Of a stretch of 64,000 nucleotides of DNA, positions 8,815-17,703 are shown piece by piece. Within the stretch, counting starts at the first letter, position 1. Each line of letters begins with the position of its first letter. The notes beneath the pieces were generated by a model. It did not search any database. It had not been told where the DNA came from and saw only the letters and a list, made by a program, of their open reading frames with translations. The position numbers and the translations under genes are program-made. The stretch comes from Agreia pratensis (GTDB lineage Bacteria > Actinomycetota > Actinomycetes > Actinomycetales > Microbacteriaceae). The DNA is taken from contig NZ_FXAY01000002.1 of NCBI RefSeq assembly GCF_900177685.1, forward strand, positions 744,001 through 808,000, given 5' to 3'.

Positions 8815-10035
8815 ATGACGAGCCTTCTTTCGCATGCGGGCCGAGACGGCTCGGTCCCCGAGCATTCCGTCGTGAGTGGCATCCGTCCCGCTCTCGAACC
8901 GCAGCTGGTGCGGGTGGCGTCGGTGCCGGCATCCCATGTCTACGTGCGTCACATCTCGCCGATCGATGGCGATGTTGCTCAGCCCGGCGGCCCGATGGCC
9001 GCCTCCATCGACGGCGGCGTACGGGTCGTGCGGCTGGCCGACCCCGATCCCGACGACCCGAGCCGCTCCGCCGAGCAACGCTGGTGGCCGCCGACCATGC
9101 TCGACGCGGAATGGGTGCGCGCGCACGCGGACGACTTCGACATCTTCCACCTGCAGTTCGGATTCGACGCGCGAACCCCCGAGCAGCTGCGCGAGCTCGT
9201 CACCGAGTTGCGTCGACAGGGCAAGCCCCTCGTCTACACGGTGCACGACCTGCGCAACCCGCATCACCACAGTCCGGCCGAACACGATGCTCAGCTCGAC
9301 GTCCTCGTTCCCGCAGCCGACGCGGTGATCACGCTGACAGGCGGGGCCGCCTATGAGATCAAGCGTCGCTGGGCCCGTCGCGCCATCGTGCTGCCGCATC
9401 CGCACGTGGTCGACGTCGAAACGATGCGTCGGGTGCAGCACACGCGGCACGACGCGAGACCCGACAGTGGCGACGCCGAATACCGCATCGGTCTGCACCT
9501 GAAGAGCCTTCGCGCGAACATGAACCCCATACCGGTCGTCGAGGCGCTGCTCGACGCGGTCGACGGGCTGCCCGGTGCGGTTCTTCAGATCGACGGCCAT
9601 CGCGATCTCCTCGAGCCGACCGGTCCTCGCTACGACGAAAGCCTCGCCGACCTTCTCCGAGAGGAGGCGTCCGCCGGTCGCATCGATCTGCGCATCCACG
9701 ACTACTTCGATGACGCGCACCTCTGGGAGTACCTCGCCTCACTCGACCTCTCGGTGTTGCCCTACCGCTTCGGCACCCACTCGGGCTGGCTCGAGGCCTG
9801 CCGTGATCTCGGAACACCGGTGCTCGCGCCTACCTGCGGCTACTACCGCGACCAGGCTCCGGTGATGCTCTACCTGCACGACGACGACGGCCTCGACGCA
9901 GACTCGTTGGGATGCGCGGTCGCTCGCGCCTATTACGATCGACCGTCCTTCTCTATCACGGTCGACGAGCGTCGCCGCCAGCGTGAGTCGGTATCAGACG
10001 CGCACGCCGCGCTCTATCGCGATCTACTTCGATGA
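8815..10035 (+). CDS. GT4-like glycosyltransferase (first of a four-gene set)
   Basis: A 406-residue GT-B fold protein. The N-terminal half has DIFHLQFGFD and a VYTVHDLRNPHHH segment with the conserved HD. The C-terminal half has IGLHLKSLRANMN and YRFGTHSGWLEACRDLGTPVLAPTCGYY, the position of the GT4 nucleotide-sugar (E-x7-E-like) site. CGGAGGC precedes the ATG. Its stop overlaps the next start (10032-10035). Donor and acceptor cannot be read. The absence of a signal peptide implies synthesis on the cytoplasmic face. Confidence 0.8.
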   Translation: MTSLLSHAGRDGSVPEHSVVSGIRPALEPQLVRVASVPASHVYVRHISPIDGDVAQPGGPMAASIDGGVRVVRLADPDPDDPSRSAEQRWWPPTMLDAEWVRAHADDFDIFHLQFGFDARTPEQLRELVTELRRQGKPLVYTVHDLRNPHHHSPAEHDAQLDVLVPAADAVITLTGGAAYEIKRRWARRAIVLPHPHVVDVETMRRVQHTRHDARPDSGDAEYRIGLHLKSLRANMNPIPVVEALLDAVDGLPGAVLQIDGHRDLLEPTGPRYDESLADLLREEASAGRIDLRIHDYFDDAHLWEYLASLDLSVLPYRFGTHSGWLEACRDLGTPVLAPTCGYYRDQAPVMLYLHDDDGLDADSLGCAVARAYYDRPSFSITVDERRRQRESVSDAHAALYRDLLR

Positions 10036-11108
10036 CGGCGGCCCTCCGCATCTGTCTGATCGCCTCGAGCCGCTTTCCTATCGCGGAACCGTTCGCGGGC
10101 GGCCTCGAAGCGCACACGCACAGTCTGGCGAGCGAGCTGATGAGACGGGGACACGAGGTCACCCTCTTCGCAGCGCCCGGTTCGGACCCTGGCCTCGGCG
10201 TTACCGAGATCGACGTCGAGCCTTTCAGCAGCAGTCCCGCGGCTCGCGCTGACGTGGGAGCGCGTCCTGAGCAGTGGATGCGGGAACACCATGCGTATCT
10301 GAAACTGATGCTCGACCTGAGCCGGAACCCGGGCCGCTACGACATCGTGCACAACAACAGCCTCCATCACCTGCCCGTCGCCATGGCGGAGGCGACCGGG
10401 CTTCCGTTCGTGACCACGCTGCACACCCCTCCGGTGCCGTGGCTCGAATCGGCAGCGATGCTCGCGTCGCCCAGCCTCACCTATGCGTCGGTGAGTCGGC
10501 ACACCGCGAGAGCGTGGAGTCACGTCGTCGACAGTACGGTCATCTGCAACGGGGTCGATACAAGCAGATGGATGCCCGGGCTGGGCGGCGGGTCCGCGAT
10601 CTGGTTCGGGCGCGTGGTACCAGAGAAGGCTCCGCACCTGGCGATCCGTGCGGCGCACGAGGCGGGGGTGTGCATCGATCTGGCAGGCCCGATCCTCGAT
10701 CAGAGCTATTTCGATGCGGAGATCGCCCCCTTGCTCGACGACCGGACACGCTACATCGGGCATCTGCGGCACGAGCAACTGATGCGAGCGGTCGGTCGCG
10801 CGAGCGTTTCGGTGGTCACGCCGGATTGGGACGAGCCGTACGGCCTCGTCGCGGCCGAGTCGCTGGCCAGCGGCACGCCGGTCGCCGCCTTCGCGCGAGG
10901 TGGCGTGCCCGAGATCGTCGATGAGCGCTCAGGTCGCCTTGCCGCCCCCGGCGACGTGGCCGGGCTCGGCAAGGCGATGATCGAGGCCGCTCAGCTGTCC
11001 CGTGAAGAGGCCCGACACCGGGCCGTGACCTCATGCTCGCTCGAACGGATGGTCGACGACTACGAGCTTCTCTACGACGTGATGATCGAGTCTGAGATCG
11101 CCGCATGA
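10032..11108 (+). CDS. GT4 family glycosyltransferase
   Basis: A 358-residue GT-B enzyme. It opens with RICLIASSRFPIAEPFAGGLEAHTHSLA, the acceptor-site GG(L)E-H pattern of family GT4. It continues with YDIVHNNSLHHLP, WFGRVVPEKAPHLAI and DWDEPYGLVAAESLASGTPVAAF, which holds the E-x7-E nucleotide-sugar motif. It is the clearest member of the cluster and is coupled by ATGA overlaps on both sides. It is likely to transfer a hexose from an NDP-sugar; the acceptor is unknown. Confidence 0.88.
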   Translation: MTAALRICLIASSRFPIAEPFAGGLEAHTHSLASELMRRGHEVTLFAAPGSDPGLGVTEIDVEPFSSSPAARADVGARPEQWMREHHAYLKLMLDLSRNPGRYDIVHNNSLHHLPVAMAEATGLPFVTTLHTPPVPWLESAAMLASPSLTYASVSRHTARAWSHVVDSTVICNGVDTSRWMPGLGGGSAIWFGRVVPEKAPHLAIRAAHEAGVCIDLAGPILDQSYFDAEIAPLLDDRTRYIGHLRHEQLMRAVGRASVSVVTPDWDEPYGLVAAESLASGTPVAAFARGGVPEIVDERSGRLAAPGDVAGLGKAMIEAAQLSREEARHRAVTSCSLERMVDDYELLYDVMIESEIAA

Positions 11109-12130
11109 TCGGCTACTACATCCACCACCAGGGCCGTGGCCACCTGAACAGAGCTCTCGCGATCGCTGCTGAACTCGATCAGCCCGTAGTCGGACTCTCG
11201 TCGCAGCCCCGCCCGCTCGGGTGGATCGGCGAGTGGATCGAACTGCCTCGCGATGACGAGGCGGCCGAGCCGCGCGATGTCGACGCCGAGGGCCGGCTGC
11301 ACTGGGTGCCCCTGCACGATTCCGGGCTCCGAGCCAGGATGGCGCGGATTTCGCAATGGATCTCGGAGTTGAGCCCGCGGCTGATCGTCGTGGATGTCTC
11401 GGTCGAGGTCGCTCTCCTCGCCCGGCTTCTCGGCGTGCCGGTCGTCTCGGTTGCGCTGCCCGGAATCCGGGCTGATGAGGCGCATCGGCTCGGCTTCGAC
11501 ATCTCGACCGCGATCATCGCGGCGTGGCCGCAGGAGGCGGACGGCATGATCTCGGGTCTCAGTGCGCCCGCTCGACGTCACCTGAGTTGTGTGGGTGCGA
11601 TCTCGCGTTTCGGTTCGAGGGGTGGAGAGGACCGCCTCGAGTCTGGCGCTGGAGCGCCGCGTCGCGTTCTTCTTCTCGGCGGAGCCGGCGGCACCTCTCT
11701 CGACGCCTCGATGATCGCGGCGGCGCGTGCCTCCACCCCCGACTGGCTGTGGACCGTGCTGGGGAGCCATGGCGGTCGGTGGGTGGAGGATCCCTGGCCC
11801 GAGATCTGTGCGGCCGATGTCGTGGTCACGCACGCGGGCCAGAACGCGCTCGCGGATGTCGCCGCCGCCCGCCGGCCGGCCATCGTGATTCCAGAGTCGC
11901 GACCGCACGACGAGCAGGTCACGACCGCCTCGGTGCTGGCCGGTAGCAGCAGGTGGCCCGCGATCGTGCGGTGGGGCTTTCCCGAGACAGGATGGTCGGC
12001 GCTGCTCGAGGAAGCAGCAGCGCTAGACGGTGATCTCTGGCGCACATGGAACGACGGTCATGGAGCCCAGGCGGCTGCGGCGGTCATTCAGCGCGAGTTG
12101 TCGGATGTCGCGACCTGCGAGGTCGCATGA
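11105..12130 (+). CDS. GT28/MurG-like glycosyltransferase
   Basis: A 341-residue protein whose opening GYYIHHQGRGHLNRALAIA is a GT28-type glycine-rich acceptor loop (compare GGxGH). The C-terminal half contains LLGGAGGTSLDA and VVVTHAGQNALADVAAARRPAIVIP, matching the MurG/GT28 donor site (HAGxNt...PxIxiP) followed by RPHDEQ. It is translationally coupled to its neighbours. It is too divergent to be MurG itself, and no cell-division genes are nearby, so the product is unassigned. Confidence 0.82.
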   Translation: MIGYYIHHQGRGHLNRALAIAAELDQPVVGLSSQPRPLGWIGEWIELPRDDEAAEPRDVDAEGRLHWVPLHDSGLRARMARISQWISELSPRLIVVDVSVEVALLARLLGVPVVSVALPGIRADEAHRLGFDISTAIIAAWPQEADGMISGLSAPARRHLSCVGAISRFGSRGGEDRLESGAGAPRRVLLLGGAGGTSLDASMIAAARASTPDWLWTVLGSHGGRWVEDPWPEICAADVVVTHAGQNALADVAAARRPAIVIPESRPHDEQVTTASVLAGSSRWPAIVRWGFPETGWSALLEEAAALDGDLWRTWNDGHGAQAAAAVIQRELSDVATCEVA

Positions 12131-12948
12131 CCCGCGTGGCCGTCGTCACCGTCGTGCACGGTCGGCATGCTCACCTTGCGCTGCAAATGCAGGCTGTTGC
12201 TCGCAGCATTCGGCGGCCCGACGACTACATAGTGGTAGCGGTCGACGACGAGTTCGTGCCTGAGCCCGTCGACAGCCGCGGTCGCGTCGTCCAGCTTCCT
12301 GCACATCCGCTCGGTCTGCCTATCGCGGCCGCGAGGAACGCCGGAGCAGAGGCCGCGTTGACTGGCGGCGCCGACGTGCTCGTCTTCCTCGACGTCGACT
12401 GCGTTCCGGGGCCCGAGCTGGTGGGGGCTTACGAGACCGCCGCGGTATCGCCCGACTTGCGTGACGACATCCTGTGCGGGCCCGTGGCCTATCTGCCGCC
12501 CGCGCCGCCGGAAGGCTACGACCTCGAGAGCATTGCGACGCTCGCCGCGCCGCATTCGGCTCGCCCGGCACCGCAGCCCGGCGAGGTGATCCGCGGGGGA
12601 GACCACGACCTTTTCTGGTCGCTGTCGTTCGCGGTCACTGCGGCTACGTGGAGAAGGCTCGGTGGCTTCGACGAGGCCTATGTCGGGTACGGCGGCGAGG
12701 ATACGGACTTCGCAGCCTCGGCGGCCGAGAAAGGCATCGAGCTCGCCTGGATCGGTGCCGCACGCGCCTACCACCAGCATCACGCGGTCGAGTCGCCTCC
12801 CGTCTCTCATCTCGACGACATCGTGCGCAACGCGGTGTTGTTTCACGAGCGGTGGGGCAGATGGCCGATGATCGGGTGGCTCACCGCGTTCGAAGAGGCA
12901 GGGCTCATCACGCACAGTCCGATTCGCGGCGTCTACGAAAAGCTCTGA
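12127..12948 (+). CDS. GT2 family glycosyltransferase (with galactosyltransferase-type C-terminal motif)
   Basis: A 273-residue GT-A enzyme. The start is fixed by the ATGA overlap at 12127-12130. Features in order are an N-terminal VVTVVHGRH strand, AARNAGAEAA, the metal-binding LVFLDVDCVPGPEL (DxD-like) at about residue 95, and RLGGFDEAYVGYGGEDTDFAASAAEKGI. The last is the ED motif with the WGxED-like signature of the Glyco_transf_7C domain. It is the last gene of the four-enzyme operon; a SigK-type promoter for the next operon begins 8 nt after its stop. Confidence 0.87.
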   Translation: MTRVAVVTVVHGRHAHLALQMQAVARSIRRPDDYIVVAVDDEFVPEPVDSRGRVVQLPAHPLGLPIAAARNAGAEAALTGGADVLVFLDVDCVPGPELVGAYETAAVSPDLRDDILCGPVAYLPPAPPEGYDLESIATLAAPHSARPAPQPGEVIRGGDHDLFWSLSFAVTAATWRRLGGFDEAYVGYGGEDTDFAASAAEKGIELAWIGAARAYHQHHAVESPPVSHLDDIVRNAVLFHERWGRWPMIGWLTAFEEAGLITHSPIRGVYEKL

Positions 12949-12955
12949 CGCACGA

Positions 12956-12983
12956 CCAATCCGACATCGTACCCGCGCCGAAT
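12956..12983 (+). promoter_or_regulatory. Putative SigK-dependent (autoregulatory) promoter
   Basis: A CCAATCC element (12956-12962) is followed after 15 nt by CCGAAT (12978-12983), about 50 nt before the sigK start. Mycobacterial SigK promoters have CCATCC/CCGAAT-type elements with a similar spacer, and SigK typically drives its own operon. The match is by eye against remembered consensus elements. Confidence 0.55.
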
Positions 12984-13033
12984 CATTGGTGTGAACGGAC
13001 CACGAACAACATGCCTCAGGTGGGAAACCTGTC

Positions 13034-13630
13034 ATGCTTAAGCTCGTGACCTCTGATATCGACCATGACGGTACTCCTGTGGAGGCACTCGACTCGGTCG
13101 AGAGCCTGCTTCTGCGGGTCGCCGACGGCGATCAGAGATCATTCGCCGAACTGTATGACCGGGTAGCACCGAGGGTTCTCGGCCTCATCAAGAGACTGCT
13201 GATCGACCACGCGCAGTCTGAAGAAGTCGCCCAAGAAGTGTTTCTCGAGATCTGGCGCACGGCTACACGGTTCGACCCGCAACGCGGCGCCGCCCTCTCC
13301 TGGGTTCTCACCATGGCTCACCGCAGGGCTGTCGACCGCATCCGGGCGTCGCAGTCCTCCCACGACCGCGATATCAAGATCGGTATCCGCGACGTAGACC
13401 GTGAATACGATCAGGTGGCCGAATCGGTCGAGATCAGAATCGAACATGAAAGGGTGAAGAGAGCAATGACTCAGCTGACTGAATTGCAGCGCGAAGCCAT
13501 CTCTCTGGCGTACTACGGGGGATACAGCCATAGCGAGGTCGCGAAGATCTTGGCGATACCGATCGGTACCGTCAAGACGCGACTCCGAGACGGCATGATC
13601 CGCCTCAGAGATGAAATGGGAGTCGCCTGA
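13034..13630 (+). CDS. sigK: ECF RNA polymerase sigma factor, SigK-like
   Basis: A 198-residue group IV sigma factor. Region 2 (about 28-98) contains FAELYDRVAPRVLGL, EEVAQEVFLEIWRTA and the region 2.4 WVLTMAHRRAVDRIR. Region 4 (about 145-195) contains LQREAISLAYYGGYSHSEVA and the recognition helix IPIGTVKTRLRDGMIRLR. It overlaps the next gene, an RskA-type anti-sigma factor, by one base. The pair therefore corresponds to the SigK-RskA system, in which membrane proteolysis of the anti-sigma factor releases the sigma factor. The regulon is unknown. Confidence 0.9.
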   Translation: MLKLVTSDIDHDGTPVEALDSVESLLLRVADGDQRSFAELYDRVAPRVLGLIKRLLIDHAQSEEVAQEVFLEIWRTATRFDPQRGAALSWVLTMAHRRAVDRIRASQSSHDRDIKIGIRDVDREYDQVAESVEIRIEHERVKRAMTQLTELQREAISLAYYGGYSHSEVAKILAIPIGTVKTRLRDGMIRLRDEMGVA

Positions 13631-14460
13631 TGGCCACGAACGATGACTCTCGCATGAACACCGGAGCTTTCGCTCTCGGAGCGCTGAGCCCTGACGAACT
13701 CGAGCGGTTCATCGCCGCCGCCGAGTCCGATCCTGAACTCGCTGCGGAGGCAGACGGCCTCAGTGCCACTGCGGTGCTCCTCGGTCTGGCGTCCACTCCG
13801 GTCGATCCCTCGGCGAAGCTCAAAGTCGACTTGATGGCCGCGATCGCATCCACTCCACAGTTGCCTCGCGAGACCGTCACCCCGGTCGTCGACGTGCGCG
13901 ACGCCGAGCCGTCGGCATCCGCCCGTGTCGAGGATGCCCCGCCGCGGCCGGTCGAGGCCGGTGCGGCCGAACAGAAGGCCCGCACCCGCTGGTTCGCCAG
14001 GCCCGCCACACTTCTCGTTTCGGCTGCCGCGGCGATCGGCCTGTTCGTCGGCGGAGGCTTCGTCGGTTCGGCGCTGACGGGAGATACTCCCGTCGTCGTG
14101 GATCAGCAGGCAGCCGGCCTCGCTCAGATCTATGCCGCCTCCGACGTGCAGTCGGTTCGTAGCGAGGTCGAGGGCGGCGGCGTCGCCACCCTGGTCTGGT
14201 CTGGTGAACTCGGTCGCTCGGCCGTGGTCGTCGACGGTCTCGCCCCCTTGCCTGCCGGCAGTGTCTATGAGGCGTGGTACATCAACGACGCCGGAGCGGC
14301 TCCCGCAGGAACCTTCGATGCCACCGGCGCCCACAAGACGTCATGGCACCTGCTCGACGGAACGATGTCGGCCGGAGATACCGTCGGTGTCACCGTCGAG
14401 CCGGCCGGTGGATCCAAGACACCGACCACAACGCCCATCGTGGCGATCGCCAGCGCCTAG
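13630..14460 (+). CDS. rskA: Membrane anti-sigma-K factor
   Basis: A 276-residue protein. A cytoplasmic anti-sigma domain occupies residues ~8-60 (TGAFALGALSPDELERFIAAAESDPEL). An acidic Pro/Ala linker precedes a single membrane helix at about 127-150, and an extracytoplasmic RskA C-terminal domain follows, with SVYEAWYINDAGAAPAGTF. The start ATG shares one base with the sigK stop. By family knowledge it holds SigK inactive until stepwise proteolysis by site-1 and site-2 proteases. The trigger here is unknown. Confidence 0.9.
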   Translation: MATNDDSRMNTGAFALGALSPDELERFIAAAESDPELAAEADGLSATAVLLGLASTPVDPSAKLKVDLMAAIASTPQLPRETVTPVVDVRDAEPSASARVEDAPPRPVEAGAAEQKARTRWFARPATLLVSAAAAIGLFVGGGFVGSALTGDTPVVVDQQAAGLAQIYAASDVQSVRSEVEGGGVATLVWSGELGRSAVVVDGLAPLPAGSVYEAWYINDAGAAPAGTFDATGAHKTSWHLLDGTMSAGDTVGVTVEPAGGSKTPTTTPIVAIASA

Positions 14461-14465
14461 TCGCC

Positions 14466-14490
14466 GTTCCCTGAGCCCGTCGAAGGGCTC
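14466..14490. repeat. Dispersed repeat family A, copy 1
   Basis: GTTCCCTGAGCCCGTCGAAG followed by GGCTC. The core CCCTGAG-N6-CGAAGGG recurs at 22624 and 56202. In this copy GAGCCC/GGGCTC form a small hairpin. Similar short elements are scattered through many Microbacteriaceae genomes. Confidence 0.7.
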
Positions 14491-14494
14491 GGCA

Positions 14495-14534
14495 ATAACG
14501 AAGGCCCCCTCGGTACCGAGGGGGCCTTCGTTAT
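14495..14534. terminator. Bidirectional Rho-independent-type terminator between rskA and pstB
   Basis: A perfect 40-nt palindrome (arms reading ATAACGAAGGCCCCCTCGGT and its complement). A-rich and T-rich outer ends let it work in both directions between the convergent rskA and pstB genes. Confidence 0.9.
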
Positions 14535-14553
14535 GCGCTGCTGCCGGATCTCG

Positions 14554-15333
14554 CTATCCGAAGCGACCCGAGACGTAGTCCTCGGTGTCCTTGACAGTGG
14601 GGTTGGAGAAGATGGTGGTGGTGTCGTCGTACTCGATGAGCTTGCCGGGCTTGCCGGTGCCGGCGATGTTGAAGAACGCCGTGCGGTCTGACACGCGGCT
14701 GGCCTGCTGCATGTTGTGCGTCACGATGACGATCGTGTACTCCTCTTTCAGTTCCTTGATGAGGTCCTCGATCGCCAGGGTCGAAATGGGGTCGAGGGCC
14801 GAGCACGGCTCGTCCATCAGAAGAACATCGGGGGAGACGGTGATCGCGCGTGCGATGCAGAGTCGCTGCTGCTGGCCACCCGAGAGACCGCCGCCGGGAA
14901 GGTTGAGTCGGTCCTTCACCTCGTTCCACAGGTTGGCGCCGCGCAGGCCCTTCTCGACCATGTCGTCGCCCTCGGACTTCGAGATGCGCTTGTTGTTGAG
15001 CTTGAGTCCCGCGAGCACGTTGTCGCGGATCGACATGGTGGGGAAGGGGTTCGCTCGCTGGAAGACCATGCCGACCTGTCGACGGACCATGACGGGGTCG
15101 ACGCCGGGAGCGTAGAGGTCGTTGCCGTCGATGATGACCTCGCCTTTCACGTGCGCGCCCGGGATGACCTCGTGCATGCGGTTCAGGGTGCGCAGGAACG
15201 TCGACTTGCCGCATCCGCTGGGGCCGATGAAAGCGGTGACGGTGCGTGGTTCGATGGTGATCGATACGCCCTCGACGGCGAGAAAGTCACTGTAGTAGAC
15301 GTTGAGGTCTTTGACCTCGATGCGCTTGGACAA
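14554..15333 (-). CDS. pstB: Phosphate ABC transporter ATP-binding protein
   Basis: A 259-residue cytoplasmic ATPase of the high-affinity phosphate importer. Walker A is GPSGCGKST, the signature is LSGGQQQRL and Walker B is [12 protein letters not shown]; the start region [16 protein letters not shown] is typical of PstB. I chose a TTG start at 15333 because GAAGGA lies 6 nt upstream and the resulting length equals the family norm. The next upstream start would add ~29 unrelated residues. It is the last gene of pstSCAB. Confidence 0.93.
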   Translation of the reverse strand: MSKRIEVKDLNVYYSDFLAVEGVSITIEPRTVTAFIGPSGCGKSTFLRTLNRMHEVIPGAHVKGEVIIDGNDLYAPGVDPVMVRRQVGMVFQRANPFPTMSIRDNVLAGLKLNNKRISKSEGDDMVEKGLRGANLWNEVKDRLNLPGGGLSGGQQQRLCIARAITVSPDVLLMDEPCSALDPISTLAIEDLIKELKEEYTIVIVTHNMQQASRVSDRTAFFNIAGTGKPGKLIEYDDTTTIFSNPTVKDTEDYVSGRFG

Positions 15334-15385
15334 TTCGATTCCTTCGGATTCTGTGGTGCGAAAGGGGGAAACTCGGGGCGGAAGG

Positions 15386-16486
15386 CTAGCGGGAGCCCTT
15401 GGGGGCGAACACCTTCGCAATGACGCGTGCGATCAGGTTGAGGATGACGACCAGGATCACCAGCAGCAGTGCGGCGCCCCACGCGGAGTTGTTCGACGCG
15501 GTGATGTCGGTACCGGGAAAGGCGAAGCCCGTGTATGCCATGACAGGCAGCGTCTGCATCGGCCCTTCGAAAGGGTTCGAGTTGAAGTTGTCGGTGAAGC
15601 TCGCCGCCATGAAGATGGGGGCGGTTTCTCCGATGACGCGGGCGATGGCCAGCATGATGCCCGTCACGATGCCCGCGATGGCCGTGGGGAGCACGATGCG
15701 CACGATGGTCGCGAACTTCGATACGCCCAGCGCATACGACGCCTCGCGAAGGTCGTGCGGCACGAGGCGCAGCATCTCCTCGCAGGCCCGGACGACCGTG
15801 GGGATCATCAGCACGGAGAGGGCCACCGAGGCGGAGAAACCGCTGAACGCCTTCGGGCCGAGGATGATCGTGAAGAGAGAGAACGCGAACAGACCGGCGA
15901 CGATCGAGGGGATGCCGGTCATGACGTCGACGAGGAAGGTCACCGTGCGCGAGAGCCACTGGCCGGGGCGGCCGTATTCGACCAGATAGATCGACGTGAA
16001 CAGCCCGATGGGCACGGAGATCAGCGTGGCGATGCCGGTGATGATCAGCGTTCCGACGATGGCCTGAAGGGCTCCCGGCGTGTTCGTGACCTCGAGCGTG
16101 TCGGGGTTGAATGCCGAGCCGCCGGTCTGAGTGATGAATTGGAACGACAGCGCGCCGATGCCCTTGGAGACCACGGTGAACAGAGTCGATACGAGCGGAA
16201 TGATGGCCAGCAGGAAGGCGACGGTGACGAGGCCTCGAACGAGCCTATCGACGGCCTTGCGTCGGTTCTCGACGAGGCTCGAGAGAATCCCGAGGAGCAC
16301 GAGGTAGACGACCGCGCTCAGAACGAGCCAGCCGATCACGTCGAAACCGATCAGCATCAGCAGCACGCCGGAGACTACGGCGGATGCGCCGAAGATGTAG
16401 AGCTCGGCGAAGCGGGGCAGCTGCCCGGTTGTCAGCGAATTGGGAACGGGCCCCTTTTCGACGGTGCGAGGACTCAGCGCGGTCAT
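15386..16486 (-). CDS. pstA: Phosphate ABC transporter permease PstA
   Basis: A 366-residue membrane protein with two extra N-terminal helices (~28-75) before the standard six-helix permease domain. The cytoplasmic EAA-type loop reads [23 protein letters not shown]. It forms the transmembrane channel with PstC. Its ATG overlaps the pstC stop by 4 nt and it lies 52 nt upstream of pstB. The long N-terminal extension (usual PstA length ~280-300) is common in actinobacteria. Confidence 0.93.
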   Translation of the reverse strand: MTALSPRTVEKGPVPNSLTTGQLPRFAELYIFGASAVVSGVLLMLIGFDVIGWLVLSAVVYLVLLGILSSLVENRRKAVDRLVRGLVTVAFLLAIIPLVSTLFTVVSKGIGALSFQFITQTGGSAFNPDTLEVTNTPGALQAIVGTLIITGIATLISVPIGLFTSIYLVEYGRPGQWLSRTVTFLVDVMTGIPSIVAGLFAFSLFTIILGPKAFSGFSASVALSVLMIPTVVRACEEMLRLVPHDLREASYALGVSKFATIVRIVLPTAIAGIVTGIMLAIARVIGETAPIFMAASFTDNFNSNPFEGPMQTLPVMAYTGFAFPGTDITASNNSAWGAALLLVILVVILNLIARVIAKVFAPKGSR

Positions 16487-17655
16487 GCGGATGCTCCTTC
16501 AGGGCCGGCGGCAGTGTTCTTGTCGGCGACGAGGTCGCGCGTGAGGGTCGAGGTGGCGTCACCCGTCGGCACGACGAGTGGCTTCGGCCGGGCCTTCTTC
16601 TTGCCGCCCGTTTTCGACGAGCCGCGAGAGACGATGGATCGGGCGATCATGTTGACCGCGAGCGACACGACGAACAACAGGAGACCGGTGCCGATCAAGG
16701 CCTGGCGCTGCAGTGTCGAGGCGATGGGGAAGTTCAGTGCGATGTTGGCCGCGATGGTCTGCGAGTTCTGGCCTTCTGTGACCACGAGGAACGAGACGAT
16801 GACGGCGGGGGAGATGATCATGGCGATGGCCATCGTCTCTCCGAGCGCCCGGCCGAGGCCCAGCAGCGTCGCGCTGACGATTCCCGACTTGGCATAGGGG
16901 AAGACGGCGAGCCGCACCATCTCCCAGCGCGTGGCGCCGAGAGCCAGGGCTGCCTCTTCGTGCAGGCGAGGCGTCTGCAGGAAGATCTCTCGAGAGATCG
17001 AGGTGATGATGGGAAGGATCATGACGGCGAGCACCACTGCTCCCGCGAGGATGGTCGAGCCGGTCGTCGTGACCTGGCCGCCGAAGATCGGGATCCACCC
17101 CAGGTAGGTGTTGAGCCAGTCCGAGAGCGGCAGCAGGAATGGGCGGATGACGATGATGCCCCAGAGGCCGAAGACGACGGAGGGAACCGCTGCGAGCAGG
17201 TCGACGACGTAGCCGAGAAGGCCCGCGAGGCGGCGAGGTGCGTAGTGCGAGATGAAGAGGGCGATACCGATGCCGATCGGTGCGCCGAGAACGAGGGCGA
17301 TGGCGGCGGACCAGAGGGTTCCGAAGAGCAACGGTCCGACGTAGGCCCAGAAGCTGTCGAACGCCGAGGTGAAGCCGTCGTTGAGTTCGGGGTTGCTCTG
17401 CCAGTTGGCCACGATGGCCGGCATGCCCTGCACGATGAGGAACAGGGCCACACCGGCGAGGATGACCATGATGAAGATGGCGCTGCCGGTGCTCAGCCCG
17501 CGGAAGATCGCATCCGCGGGCCGAACCCGACTGGCGCGCTTGGGGGAGGCTGCCGGTGCAGGCGTGCCGCCCCCAAGCGGGGTGGTGCTGTCAGACTTCG
17601 TGTTCTGCCGAGGCTGCGTCGAGGAAACAGATTCAACTGAGGTTCGGTCGCTCAT
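16483..17655 (-). CDS. pstC: Phosphate ABC transporter permease PstC
   Basis: A 390-residue permease with about six membrane helices. A polar Ser/Thr/Pro/Arg-rich cytoplasmic N-terminus (~1-50) precedes the first helix (IFRGLSTGSAIFIMVILAGVALF). The conserved EAA loop reads FLQTPRLHEEAALALGATRWEM. The C-terminus is a basic tail (SSKTGGKKKARPKP). It lies 48 nt downstream of pstS and overlaps pstA, so it is cotranscribed as part of the phosphate uptake operon. Confidence 0.93.
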   Translation of the reverse strand: MSDRTSVESVSSTQPRQNTKSDSTTPLGGGTPAPAASPKRASRVRPADAIFRGLSTGSAIFIMVILAGVALFLIVQGMPAIVANWQSNPELNDGFTSAFDSFWAYVGPLLFGTLWSAAIALVLGAPIGIGIALFISHYAPRRLAGLLGYVVDLLAAVPSVVFGLWGIIVIRPFLLPLSDWLNTYLGWIPIFGGQVTTTGSTILAGAVVLAVMILPIITSISREIFLQTPRLHEEAALALGATRWEMVRLAVFPYAKSGIVSATLLGLGRALGETMAIAMIISPAVIVSFLVVTEGQNSQTIAANIALNFPIASTLQRQALIGTGLLLFVVSLAVNMIARSIVSRGSSKTGGKKKARPKPLVVPTGDATSTLTRDLVADKNTAAGPEGASA

Positions 17656-17703
17656 GGCGGTCTTTCTCGAGAAGGTCGGAAGAACGGTGTGGTCTGGCGG
17701 GTG

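Noticed and set aside
15302-16897. Very long open frame opposite pstA/pstC
   Set aside because: Its product is rich in Asp, Gly, Arg, His and Glu with no domain, typical of the antisense shadow of a high-GC membrane protein gene; the pst genes on the other strand are clear.
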